From NCBI GenBank assembly GCA_039975855.1, contig JBDWGH010000003.1, forward strand, positions 496,001-560,000: a DNA stretch of 64,000 nucleotides, given 5' to 3'. A model generated the notes under the pieces. The model saw only the letters and a program-made list of their open reading frames with translations, did no database searches and was not told the origin of the DNA. Positions 25,180-34,545 of this stretch are shown one piece after another (the first letter of the stretch is position 1; each line of letters starts with the position of its first letter). The position numbers and the translations under genes are program-made. The DNA comes from Litorimonas sp039975855 (GTDB lineage: Bacteria; Pseudomonadota; Alphaproteobacteria; Caulobacterales; Maricaulaceae).

Positions 25180-28035
25180 TTAGGGTTTTGCTCTCGCCTT
25201 ATCTCGTTCCAACATCGGTTTCAGGAAACGTCCGGTCCAGCTTTCTTTGATTTTCGCGATGTCTTCAGGTGTTCCTGTGCCGACAATCTGACCGCCGCCA
25301 TCACCGCCTTCCGGACCGATATCAATCACGTGATCTGCGGTTTTCACGACGTCGAGATTATGTTCAATAATGACCATCGTATTGCCTGTTCCAACGAGTT
25401 CATTCAGCACCGTCAGAAGTTTGTTCACGTCTTCGAAATGCAGGCCTGTTGTGGGTTCATCTAAAATATAAAGCGTGCGACCTGTTGCCCGTTTTGACAA
25501 TTCCTTCGCTAGCTTCACCCGTTGGGCTTCACCGCCAGATAGCGTGGTCGCCTGTTGCCCGACTTTCAAATAGCCAAGGCCGACACGTTGCAACGTCACC
25601 ATTTTATCGCGGATGGAAGGAACCGCTTTGAAGAAATCCGCACCTTCTTCCACTGTCATGGACAGTACATCTGCGATAGATTTGCCTTTGAACTTAATCT
25701 CTAAGGTTTCGCGATTATACCGCGCGCCTTTGCAGACATCACATTCGACATAGATGTCTGGGAGGAAGTGCATTTCAATTTTAATGACGCCGCCACCTTG
25801 GCAGGCTTCGCATCGTCCGCCTTTGACGTTGAAAGAAAAACGTCCGGGTTTGTAACCGCGCGTTTTTGCTTCCGGTAAACCCGAGAACCAATCACGAATA
25901 GGCGTAAATGCGCCCGTATAAGTGGCGGGGTTAGAGCGCGGCGTGCGGCCAATCGGGGATTGGTCGATGTTGATGATTTTATCGAGCTGATCGAGGCCTT
26001 CGATACTGTCATGCGCCATGGGCTGAACAGAGGATTTATTCAGTGTACGAGCCGCTTGTTTGTACAATGTTTCCATTGTCAGGGTGGATTTGCCGCCACC
26101 TGAAACACCCGTGACACACGTCATCAAGCCTAGCGGGAAGTCGACATCGACATCTTTGAGATTATTACCCCGTGCGCCTCTCACGCTGATAACGCGTTTT
26201 GGGTCAACCTTTCGCCGCTTGGCAGGCAGGGCAATTTCGCGTTTTCCCGTTAAATATTGACCTGTGATAGACTTTTTTGATTTTTTGATTTTAGCAGGTG
26301 TTCCCGCCGCAATGACTTCGCCGCCATGTACGCCCGCTTTAGGGCCCATATCGACGACGTAATCCGCCGTCAGAATGGCTTCTTCATCATGCTCAACAAC
26401 GATGACGGTATTCCCCAAATCCCGCAAATTTTGGAGCGTTTCTAGCAAACGTTCATTGTCGCGTTGATGAAGGCCTATGGAAGGTTCGTCCAAAACATAA
26501 AGCACGCCCGTCAATCCTGATCCGATTTGTGAAGCGAGGCGGATTCGTTGGCTTTCCCCGCCGGAGAGGGAGCCTGATCCACGGCCGAGCGTTAGATAGT
26601 CTAGACCTACGGCGTTGAGGAATTTTAGGCGATCCAAAATCTCCTTTAGAATGCGTTCGGCGATTTCCATTTCTTTTTTGGAAAGGGTCGTGCGAAGTCG
26701 GTCAAAGCGTTCGTAAGCATCTTTGATCGACAATTCCCCAGGAATGGAAATATCCATATCCGCGACGCGTACAGACAAGGCTTCGGGACGCAATCGTTTG
26801 CCTTCACATGTTTCACATTGGGCATCCGACATATATTTGGACAGCTCTTCACGCATCCATGTTGAATCTGTTTCGCGGTATCGACGATCTAAATTTGGGA
26901 TAACGCCTTCAAACGTCTTTTCTGTCTTATAGCTGCGCTTGCCGTCCTTATATTCGAACTTAACCTGCTCCTGACCTGTGCCGTACAAAACAACATATTT
27001 CGCATCGTCAGAGAGCTTGCTCCAAGGTTTATCGACGCTGAATTTGTAATGTTTGGATAGCGCTTTCAGGGTTTGCATATACAAGCTGGTCGGGGTTTTT
27101 GACCAAGGGACTATGGCTCCGCCGGCAAGACTGCGGGAAATGTCTTGCACAATGAGGCCTTCGTCGAATTTGAGTTCTTTACCCAGACCGTCACACACAG
27201 GGCAGGCGCCTTGGGGATTATTGAATGAGAAGAGCCGTGGTTCAATCTCCGCCAAAGTGAAACCAGAAACTGGGCAGGCAAATTTCTCGGAGAACAACAT
27301 ACGATCGCCGGTTGTCGCATTCTCCGCTACAGCCAATCCATCTGCGAGGCGAAGTGCTTGTTCAATTGAATCGGCGAGGCGAGTTTCCAATCCCTCGCGA
27401 ACGACCACACGGTCAACCACAACGTCAATGTCATGTTTGAATTTCTTATCTAGATCCGGCGCGTCCTCAATTCGGACGATTTCACCGTTAATTTTGGCCC
27501 GTTGGAATCCAAGACGCATATATTCGGCTAAGTCTTTCTTGAACTCACCCTTTCGGTTCCGGACGACAGGCGCCAGGATGTAGAGCTTTGTGTCTGCGGG
27601 CAGGGTCATGGTCCGATCGACCATTTGTGACACGGTCTGGCTTTCGATGGGCAGACCCGTTGCTGGGGAATAGGGGATACCAACCCGTGCCCAGAGAAGG
27701 CGCATGTAATCGTAAATCTCTGTTACGGTCCCAACGGTTGATCGTGGGTTCTTTGATGTCGTTTTCTGCTCAATGGAAATGGCGGGGGACAAGCCCTCAA
27801 TCGAGTCCACATCTGGCTTGGATTGTAGCTCCAAGAACTGACGAGCGTAGGCGGACAGGCTTTCGACATATCGCCGCTGACCCTCGGCATAAATCGTATC
27901 AAAGGCGAGCGACGATTTTCCTGAACCGGACAGTCCTGTAATCACGATGAGCTTGTCTCTCGGCAAATCTACATCAACGCCTTTGAGATTGTGCTCGCGC
28001 GCGCCGCGGACTTCGATATTTTTTAACATGGCCAT
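25180..28035 (-). CDS. uvrA: Excinuclease ABC subunit A
   Basis: Damage-recognition ATPase of nucleotide excision repair, a UvrA2 dimer that loads UvrB. 951 residues with two ABC-ATPase modules: Walker A GLSGSGKSS (about 34-42) and GVSGGGKSTL in the second half, both signature motifs (LSGGESQRIRLA and LSGGEAQRVKLA). The C-terminal zinc module CEACQGGG ... CDVCKG is complete. In the first zinc site the second cysteine is serine (CPVSGFTL), so that site is probably empty, as I believe is common in alphaproteobacteria. An ATG two codons in (28029) is an equal start candidate. A GAAC-N7-GAAC SOS box lies in the shared 153-bp region with ssb. Confidence 0.98.
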   Translation of the reverse strand: MAMLKNIEVRGAREHNLKGVDVDLPRDKLIVITGLSGSGKSSLAFDTIYAEGQRRYVESLSAYARQFLELQSKPDVDSIEGLSPAISIEQKTTSKNPRSTVGTVTEIYDYMRLLWARVGIPYSPATGLPIESQTVSQMVDRTMTLPADTKLYILAPVVRNRKGEFKKDLAEYMRLGFQRAKINGEIVRIEDAPDLDKKFKHDIDVVVDRVVVREGLETRLADSIEQALRLADGLAVAENATTGDRMLFSEKFACPVSGFTLAEIEPRLFSFNNPQGACPVCDGLGKELKFDEGLIVQDISRSLAGGAIVPWSKTPTSLYMQTLKALSKHYKFSVDKPWSKLSDDAKYVVLYGTGQEQVKFEYKDGKRSYKTEKTFEGVIPNLDRRYRETDSTWMREELSKYMSDAQCETCEGKRLRPEALSVRVADMDISIPGELSIKDAYERFDRLRTTLSKKEMEIAERILKEILDRLKFLNAVGLDYLTLGRGSGSLSGGESQRIRLASQIGSGLTGVLYVLDEPSIGLHQRDNERLLETLQNLRDLGNTVIVVEHDEEAILTADYVVDMGPKAGVHGGEVIAAGTPAKIKKSKKSITGQYLTGKREIALPAKRRKVDPKRVISVRGARGNNLKDVDVDFPLGLMTCVTGVSGGGKSTLTMETLYKQAARTLNKSSVQPMAHDSIEGLDQLDKIINIDQSPIGRTPRSNPATYTGAFTPIRDWFSGLPEAKTRGYKPGRFSFNVKGGRCEACQGGGVIKIEMHFLPDIYVECDVCKGARYNRETLEIKFKGKSIADVLSMTVEEGADFFKAVPSIRDKMVTLQRVGLGYLKVGQQATTLSGGEAQRVKLAKELSKRATGRTLYILDEPTTGLHFEDVNKLLTVLNELVGTGNTMVIIEHNLDVVKTADHVIDIGPEGGDGGGQIVGTGTPEDIAKIKESWTGRFLKPMLERDKARAKP

Positions 28036-28153
28036 GAAGGATTGGTCTCGGTTCTTAACAGGTTATGTACGGCTGGCCGTGGACTTAGATGTCGACCCGA
28101 CCCAAAACAAGATGAATGAAGTCGCGCCTTGCAGCCTTGCTGTGAGTCGACTA

Positions 28154-28168
28154 GAACATAAAGAGAAC
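28154..28168. promoter_or_regulatory. Candidate LexA (SOS) box between uvrA and ssb
   Basis: GAACATAAAGAGAAC is GAAC-N7-GAAC, the reverse complement of the GTTC-N7-GTTC direct repeat bound by alphaproteobacterial LexA. It is 20 bp before the ssb start and about 120 bp before uvrA, both classical SOS genes. The motif is short enough to arise by chance about twice in a window this size, so the gene context is what makes it credible. A weaker GTTC-N7-GTTA lies at 28051-28065, near the uvrA start. Confidence 0.65.
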
Positions 28169-28188
28169 AAAAATACAATAGGTGCATC

Positions 28189-28716
28189 ATGGCAGGCTCA
28201 GTCAACAAAGTAATCCTTGTCGGAAATCTCGGCAATGACCCTGAAATTCGGACATTTGGGAATGGTGGGAAGGTCGCGAACTTCAGCCTCGCGACGTCAG
28301 AGAACTGGCGCGACAAACAATCCGGTGAACGGCGCGAAAAAACAGAATGGCACCGCGTTGCTGTATTCGGCGAAGGTTTGGTCGGCGTCGTTGAGCGTTA
28401 TGTGAAAAAAGGTTCCAAGCTTTACATTGAAGGCAAGCTACAAACCCGCAAATGGCAGGACCGTGACGGCAATGACAAATACACGACTGAAATTGTGCTA
28501 CAGGGCCCAGGAACCACGTTGACAATGCTCGATAGTGCTGGCGGTCAAGGCGGCGGTGGCCGATCTGGTGGCGGAGGCTACAACCAAGATCGCGGTGGTT
28601 ACAGTCAAGATAGCGTGGCCTATGGTAATCAAGGCCAGAGTGGAGGGCGTCAGTCCGCCTCCGCAATGGAAGGTCCAAAAGGCGATTTTGATCTAGACGA
28701 CGAAATTCCGTTTTAG
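28189..28716 (+). CDS. ssb: Single-stranded DNA-binding protein
   Basis: Protects and organises single-stranded DNA in replication, recombination and repair. 175 residues: OB-fold domain (about 1-112; VNKVILVGNLGNDPEIR, ANFSLATSENWRDKQSGE, RKWQDRDGND), a Gly/Gln/Ser-rich flexible linker, and the partner-recruiting tip DLDDEIPF. Divergent from uvrA, as in most proteobacteria, with a candidate LexA box in front. Confidence 0.97.
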   Translation: MAGSVNKVILVGNLGNDPEIRTFGNGGKVANFSLATSENWRDKQSGERREKTEWHRVAVFGEGLVGVVERYVKKGSKLYIEGKLQTRKWQDRDGNDKYTTEIVLQGPGTTLTMLDSAGGQGGGGRSGGGGYNQDRGGYSQDSVAYGNQGQSGGRQSASAMEGPKGDFDLDDEIPF

Positions 28717-28746
28717 GACACACGCATCAGGAGGGAGTAAACGCCC

Positions 28747-29130
28747 TTGGAACACCAGGACCACCACCCAGATGATAGAGATCTGATTGAAACCAGTTTC
28801 AGGTTTGTAAGTTGGCTTAGAAACCATTTTCCTGAAGTGACGGAAAATATTGTTCCGTCGTATTACAAATCATTTGGAGCGTTTGTTCGGGACGCGCCAA
28901 CTTCTTTCTGGGGAGAGGTTGGGGCGCACGACTATGAAGCGCTTATTGTGAAACCGACTGACGGTGATAGCATTCTTGAACACATAATTGCGGTCGTGAA
29001 GGATGCCAGTCCTACTGTTCAAAATGAAATATTGGTTGGTTTTGTTGAAGGCCATATGTTCACAAGACCGCATTCCCCGCTAGCCAAAGAATTGGGTGGG
29101 ATTTTAGGAATAGATTTTGGCGAGTTTTAA
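28747..29130 (+). CDS. 127-residue protein of unknown function
   Basis: Acidic soluble protein with no signal peptide or membrane segment. TTG start preceded by GGAGGGAG, ten bases upstream. The C-terminal half (SILEHIIAVV ... VQNEILVGFVEGHMF) has a helical pattern that reminds me of small DUF7674-type proteins, but this is too weak to name it. It follows ssb by 30 bp and could be in its transcript. First of three accessory genes between ssb and gyrA. Confidence 0.65.
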   Translation: MEHQDHHPDDRDLIETSFRFVSWLRNHFPEVTENIVPSYYKSFGAFVRDAPTSFWGEVGAHDYEALIVKPTDGDSILEHIIAVVKDASPTVQNEILVGFVEGHMFTRPHSPLAKELGGILGIDFGEF

Positions 29131-29280
29131 TGACTCAAATTTGATTGTTCTAAAATTGTTCACATAACTGCCAAGGATACTGAAGTGAGATACGTCTTAT
29201 AAGAAAAAACGTGGCTAACTTGTCATGATAGTGCCGCATTGATTTCGTGTTATCATGATGAAATTGCGAAAGGTTTAGAT

Positions 29281-30159
29281 GTGACAGGTATTTCCTATCA
29301 GACGCGAAAACTAAGCGCACTTCTTGCTGATCCGCGAAATTACCAAATCTCTGTCCTATCAACACTGATACTTCTGGGGCTTTTCCATTATGGGTTTCAC
29401 CTTCCGTGGTGGCATGTTGTCGGATGTGTTGGCTCTACGCTAACCACGCAGGCCTTTGCTGATCGTTTTATAAAACGTCCGTTTGATCCGCGCAGCCCAC
29501 TCATCTCTGCTCTTTCGCTGACGTTACTCCTTCGAACAGGGTCAATTTCATTGTCCATAGCGGCCGGCGTCATTGCGGTGGGGTCGAAATATCTTATCCG
29601 CTGGAAAGGGAAGCATATATTCAACCCCGCTAATTTCGGCCTCGTGATTATTTCGCTTCTTTTCGGAGCAGCGTGGATCTCACCGGGGCAGTGGGGGCAG
29701 GCGACATTGTTTGCGTTGCTGCTATTGGCTCTTGGCGGGGTGGTAACAGGTAAAGCCAAACGTTGGGATGTCTCTTTAGCGCTACTCGTGTTTTATGCAT
29801 CACTCGTGTTCGGAAGAGCCTTGTGGTTGGGTGATCCCTTGGCAATTCCTGTTCACCAGATGCAATCTGGTGCGCTGTTGATTTTTGCGTTCTTCATGAT
29901 TTCGGATCCGAAAACGACACCTAATTCGCGATTAGGGCGCGTGGTATTCGCTGCGATTGTGGCGTCTGTCGGCTTCACGATCCAATTTGCGTATTACAAC
30001 GCGGCAGGCATCATTTTGTCGCTCATACTCTGCGCTCCCTTTGTTCCATTGATAGACCGTTTCTTCCCAGCAGGCCTTTATCAATGGCCGACACAGCTAT
30101 CTCTTTCATTTTCTAACCGTAATGGAGTTTCCCATGAAATACTCGACCCTGCTGAGTAG
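29281..30159 (+). CDS. RnfD/NqrB-like membrane protein
   Basis: 292-residue polytopic protein with about eight helices of the NqrB/RnfD type: DPRNYQISVLSTLILLGL at the start, GKHIFNPANFGLV in the middle and MISDPKTTPNSRLGRVVFA in the last third are family hallmarks. Rnf and Nqr D/B subunits carry FMN on a threonine in an SGAT-type sequence; here the matching place reads QSGALLIF with leucine, so covalent flavin is unlikely. No other rnf genes are near; it overlaps the following DUF2330 gene by 26 bp, and that pairing suggests a distinct module. GTG start chosen because AAAGG lies eight bases upstream; the TTG at 29239 has no ribosome-binding site. Confidence 0.82.
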   Translation: MTGISYQTRKLSALLADPRNYQISVLSTLILLGLFHYGFHLPWWHVVGCVGSTLTTQAFADRFIKRPFDPRSPLISALSLTLLLRTGSISLSIAAGVIAVGSKYLIRWKGKHIFNPANFGLVIISLLFGAAWISPGQWGQATLFALLLLALGGVVTGKAKRWDVSLALLVFYASLVFGRALWLGDPLAIPVHQMQSGALLIFAFFMISDPKTTPNSRLGRVVFAAIVASVGFTIQFAYYNAAGIILSLILCAPFVPLIDRFFPAGLYQWPTQLSLSFSNRNGVSHEILDPAE

Positions 30160-31516
30160 CGTTTTCGCCATCGGCCTTTTTGCCGCTGCGCCGTCCGCAC
30201 AAGCCTTTTGCGGTTTTTATGTCGCCAAAGCTGGAACCGATTTGTTCAATCAAAGTTCTAAAGTCGCGCTCGTCCGTGATGGAGACCGCACGGTCATCAC
30301 AATGGCCAATGATTACCAAGGGGATCTCACAGAATTCGCAATGGTTATCCCTGTGCCAACTGCGATTAAACGCGAGCAAGTTCATATCAGCGATCCGGCG
30401 CTCCTAAAACATCTGGATGCTTACACAGCGCCGCGCTTGGTTGAGTATTTCGATGATGATCCCTGCGCGCCGCAGATAATGTATGAAGCGATGCGAAGTT
30501 CAGCGCCAAATGACATGGTTGTTGTGACCGGTAGTCGAGCCCGCGCCAAATCGCTTGGGGTCACCATCGAAGATGAATTCACTGTCGGAGAATACGACAT
30601 TCAACTGCTGTCTGCTGAACAATCTGATGGGTTGATGACGTATTTGGATGAGAACGGCTATCAGGTTCCTGATGGGGCAGGGCGTATTCTCGGCAGTTAT
30701 ATCAAACAGGACATGAAGTTCTTCGTCGCGAAAGTGAATCTGGACGAGCAGTCGCAAACAGGGAATGAATATCTTCGCCCCATAGCGGTCGCGTTTGAAT
30801 CGCCGAAATTTATGCTGCCGATCCGATTGGGCACATTGAATGCGCGGGGAGAGCAAGATTTATTCGTCTACGCCTTAACCCGTGAAGGACAGGTCGAAAC
30901 TACGAACTACCGCACTCAAAAAATCCCAACGGGACAAGAACTACCCGTTTATATCAAAGACGAATTTCCTGATTTTTATAAGAGCATGTATAAAACTGCA
31001 GCCAAGCGCGAAGGCGGCCATGGCGTGTTTATGGAATATGCGTGGGATATGGGGTGGTGCGACCCTTGCGCCGCAGACCCGTTAAGTCGCGAAGAGCTAC
31101 AAGAGCTGGGCGTATTCTGGTTGCCCAATAATCAAAAGCCTCAACCAAGAGGACGTCGTATCATGCCGCAAGCGCAAGATGTCTTCGTGACACGTTTGCA
31201 TGTCCGTTATGATGCGAAGAGCTTTCCGGAAGACCTGAAGTTTAAGACGACAGGGAATAAGCAAAATTTCCAAGGTCGTTATGTTCTGCGCCATGCCTTT
31301 GAGGGTGAAATGAAGTGCGAGGCTGCGAAAGACTACAAAACTATGGTCAATAAGCGGAAAGAGAAAGAGGTCAAAACCCTGGCAAATCTTACAGGATGGG
31401 ATCGGGCCGATATTTGGCGCGATATTGAAGAAGCTGGCGTGGGCACAAAGTTTGAAATTAAGGAGACGGATGACAGAGGTCCAACCTGGTGGAAAGACCT
31501 GTGGGACGACGAATAG
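30134..31516 (+). CDS. Secreted DUF2330 protein
   Basis: 460 residues from the ATG at 30134 (GGAG seven bases upstream), with a signal peptide MKYSTLLSSVFAIGLFAAAP ending SAQA, then AFCGFYVAKAGTDLFNQSSK and TMANDYQGDLTEFAMVIPVP, the DUF2330 start. The mature protein has Cys residues near both ends (FCGF, DDDPC, CDPCAADP, KCEA), consistent with a disulfide-bonded periplasmic fold. Function unknown. Its start lies inside the RnfD-like gene, so the two are made together. Confidence 0.88.
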   Translation: MKYSTLLSSVFAIGLFAAAPSAQAFCGFYVAKAGTDLFNQSSKVALVRDGDRTVITMANDYQGDLTEFAMVIPVPTAIKREQVHISDPALLKHLDAYTAPRLVEYFDDDPCAPQIMYEAMRSSAPNDMVVVTGSRARAKSLGVTIEDEFTVGEYDIQLLSAEQSDGLMTYLDENGYQVPDGAGRILGSYIKQDMKFFVAKVNLDEQSQTGNEYLRPIAVAFESPKFMLPIRLGTLNARGEQDLFVYALTREGQVETTNYRTQKIPTGQELPVYIKDEFPDFYKSMYKTAAKREGGHGVFMEYAWDMGWCDPCAADPLSREELQELGVFWLPNNQKPQPRGRRIMPQAQDVFVTRLHVRYDAKSFPEDLKFKTTGNKQNFQGRYVLRHAFEGEMKCEAAKDYKTMVNKRKEKEVKTLANLTGWDRADIWRDIEEAGVGTKFEIKETDDRGPTWWKDLWDDE

Positions 31517-31734
31517 GGAGTTTCTCCGCCCTAATTACGGCCCATATTGCAATGCACTTGACCGCTATAGGTTCGCAACCTGATATAAGCGCTCTTAGGC
31601 ATTGATTTAGAACGCATTTTTGGCGGCTAATTTATTGGCAAAATCAGACTTTAAAACAGGTCTCAGATTTGAATCGATACGATCAAAGTGCTAGGTTTGG
31701 TAAGAAATTTAATCCCTGCCGAATCGAGTGCTGA

Positions 31735-34530
31735 ATGTCCGATGAGACTGACATCCCTGAAGATGAAAATGAGCGTCCCGCGCCCATACCCGAAGCGGGA
31801 GTTTCGCCTGTAACAATCGAAGAGGAGATGAAACGCTCCTATCTCGATTATGCGATGTCAGTGATTGTTTCGCGTGCTATTCCAGACGTACGTGACGGTC
31901 TGAAACCCGTTCATCGCCGCATCCTTTATTCCATGCATGAGAACGGATTCACGCGGGAAAAAGCGTATCGTAAGTCTGCGCGTGTTGTCGGTGACGTGAT
32001 AGGTAAATACCATCCGCATGGCGATACAGCCGTTTATGACGCTTTGGTGCGAATGGCGCAGGATTTTTCTATGCGTCTGCCATTGTTAGACGGGCAAGGG
32101 AACTTTGGCTCTGTAGACGGAGATCCGCCAGCCGCGATGCGGTACACAGAAGTGCGTATGGACCGTCCTGCGGCGTCTCTATTGGCCGATATCGAAAAGA
32201 ATACGGTCAACTTCCAAGATAACTACGATGCGTCTGAGCGTGAGCCTGTGGTTCTACCTGCGCGTTATCCGAATATCCTCGTTAACGGGGCAGGCGGTAT
32301 TGCCGTGGGTATGGCGACGAATATTGCGCCGCATAACCTGGGTGAGGTGATTAACGCCACGCTTGCACTCATGGAAAACGGTCAACTTACTGATGACGAG
32401 TTGCTAGAAATTATACCAGGTCCCGACTTCCCAACGGGCGGCCAGATCATGGGACGCTCTGGAGCGAAACAGGGCGTACTAACCGGACGCGGTTCTGTAA
32501 CCGTGCGCGCTGTCACAACCATTGAGGAAATCCGTAAAGACCGTTTTGCGATCGTCACGACGGAACTTCCTTATCAGGTCAATAAAGCTAACCTTCAGAA
32601 GAAGATTGTTTCGCTCGTCAATGACAAGAAAATTGAAGGTGTTTCAGCGGTTCGGGATGAATCTGATCGTGTCGGCATGCGTCTTGTTGTCGAGCTAAAA
32701 CGTGACGCCGTTCCGGAAGTCGTTCTCAACCAGCTCTTCCGTTACACACCGATGCAGCAAAACTTCAGTTCCAACATGTTGGCACTGAATGGCGGTAAGC
32801 CAATGCAAATGAGCGTGCGTGATATGTTGGAAGCCTTCTTAAGCTTCCGCGAAGACGTGATTGCTCGCCGTACAAAGTTCGATCTCGCAAAAGCACGAGA
32901 CCGCGCACACATCCTCGTTGGCTTAGCCACTGCTGTTGCCAATATTGATGAAATTATTCGTATTATCCGGTCTTCCGCCAATCCCAAAGAGGCGCGTGAA
33001 AACTTACTGTCTCGCACGTGGTCGGCCAAAGATATGGGCGCATTGATCAAATTGATTGCTGATCCCCGCTCTAAACTCCTGGATGACGGCACAATCCAAC
33101 TGACTGAAGAGCAAGCAAAAGCCATCCTAGATCTTCGTCTCGTAAAACTGACTGCGCTCGGTATGGATGAGATCACGGAAGAGGCCGAAAAACTCGCTGC
33201 GACAATCACAGACTTGCTAGATATTTTACGCAGCCGTGCGCGTGTTCAGGCTATCATCTCTGAAGAACTCTCTGAAATTAAAGAGAAATATGAAACACCG
33301 CGTCGCTCTCAATTCGTTGCGGGTGGGATGGATTTCGATGACGAAGATCTTATAGCTGTCGAGGAAATGGTCGTGACAGTAACTGCCGCTGGCTATGTGA
33401 AACGAACACCTCTCGATACCTACCGCGCGCAACGTCGCGGCGGCAAAGGTCGTTCAGGCATGTCTATGAAGGACGAAGATTACGTCACAACTGTGTTCGT
33501 CGCGACGACGCATACACCTGTGCTTTTCTTCTCCTCCACAGGGATGGCCTACAAGCTCAAGGTTTGGAAGCTCCCTCCTGGCGGGCCAAACACGCGCGGT
33601 AAGGCGCTTGTGAACCTTCTGCCTCTCGAACAGGGTGAAACTGTCAACTCAATCATGGCTCTTCCAGAAGACGAAGAAAGCTGGGCGGACTTGGATATCA
33701 TGTTTGCCGCGCGATCTGGCGGTGTTCGTCGAAACAGCTTGTCTGATTTCACGCGCGTCAATCGAAACGGGAAAATCGCGATGAAGCCGGATGAGGGCGA
33801 CGGTATTGTTGATGTACGCGTTGTCACCGAAGATGATGATTTAATGCTGACCACAGCAAATGGTAAATCTATTCGTTTCCGTACAACGGACGTTCGCCGT
33901 TTTGTTGGTAGGACATCTTCCGGTGTGCGCGGTATTAAACTCGCCGATGGTGATGAAGTCATTTCCATGGCCGTACTTCGCCACGTCGACATCGAAACTG
34001 ACGAAGCTCGGGCTTATATGAAGCATGCGAATGCTATGCGCCGTGCGTTAGGTGATGATACTGAAGATGATGCTGAAGATGTCGGTGTTGAAACGCCAAT
34101 CGACTCAGAACGTCTTGGCTTCCTGCAAGCGAATGAGCAATTCCTGCTGACGCTTGCCGATGACGGCTTAGGTAAGCGCAGCTCATCTTATGACTACCGT
34201 TGTATGAACCGCGGTGGTCAGGGTGTGACCGCGCAGAATTTGGATCGTGGTAAGAAGGCTGACGATGCAAAACTCGTTCGTTCCATGAGCATTGAGGACG
34301 ATAATCAACTCATGATCGTGACGGATGGCGGACAGCTTATTCGTTGTCCTGTCAAAAACATCTCAATCGTTTCCCGAAGCGCTAGAGGCGTCACCGTTAT
34401 CCGCGTGAAGGATGAGGAACGTGTTGTCAGTGTTGGCCGCATTGAGGAGACCGAGGACGAAGAGATCCAGGCCGCTGATGGCACTGCGGCGGAGACGCCT
34501 GAAACAGATGGAGATGCTTCCGACTCGTAA
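31735..34530 (+). CDS. gyrA: DNA gyrase subunit A
   Basis: Breakage-reunion subunit of gyrase that introduces negative supercoils. 931 residues: winged-helix/tower part with active Tyr137 in AAMRYTEVRM, the quinolone region HPHGDTAVYDALVRMAQ (Thr98 and Asp102 at the positions of E. coli Ser83 and Asp87), a long coiled coil, and the C-terminal pinwheel with the gyrase-specific QRRGGKG box. It ends in an acidic tail. A 218-bp leader without a gene precedes it. Confidence 0.98.
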   Translation: MSDETDIPEDENERPAPIPEAGVSPVTIEEEMKRSYLDYAMSVIVSRAIPDVRDGLKPVHRRILYSMHENGFTREKAYRKSARVVGDVIGKYHPHGDTAVYDALVRMAQDFSMRLPLLDGQGNFGSVDGDPPAAMRYTEVRMDRPAASLLADIEKNTVNFQDNYDASEREPVVLPARYPNILVNGAGGIAVGMATNIAPHNLGEVINATLALMENGQLTDDELLEIIPGPDFPTGGQIMGRSGAKQGVLTGRGSVTVRAVTTIEEIRKDRFAIVTTELPYQVNKANLQKKIVSLVNDKKIEGVSAVRDESDRVGMRLVVELKRDAVPEVVLNQLFRYTPMQQNFSSNMLALNGGKPMQMSVRDMLEAFLSFREDVIARRTKFDLAKARDRAHILVGLATAVANIDEIIRIIRSSANPKEARENLLSRTWSAKDMGALIKLIADPRSKLLDDGTIQLTEEQAKAILDLRLVKLTALGMDEITEEAEKLAATITDLLDILRSRARVQAIISEELSEIKEKYETPRRSQFVAGGMDFDDEDLIAVEEMVVTVTAAGYVKRTPLDTYRAQRRGGKGRSGMSMKDEDYVTTVFVATTHTPVLFFSSTGMAYKLKVWKLPPGGPNTRGKALVNLLPLEQGETVNSIMALPEDEESWADLDIMFAARSGGVRRNSLSDFTRVNRNGKIAMKPDEGDGIVDVRVVTEDDDLMLTTANGKSIRFRTTDVRRFVGRTSSGVRGIKLADGDEVISMAVLRHVDIETDEARAYMKHANAMRRALGDDTEDDAEDVGVETPIDSERLGFLQANEQFLLTLADDGLGKRSSSYDYRCMNRGGQGVTAQNLDRGKKADDAKLVRSMSIEDDNQLMIVTDGGQLIRCPVKNISIVSRSARGVTVIRVKDEERVVSVGRIEETEDEEIQAADGTAAETPETDGDASDS

Positions 34531-34545
34531 ATATTCTTTTCCTCT

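Noticed and set aside
28051..28065. Second LexA-like box GTTC-N7-GTTA near the uvrA start
   Set aside because: One half-site is imperfect; kept only as a remark beside the better box.
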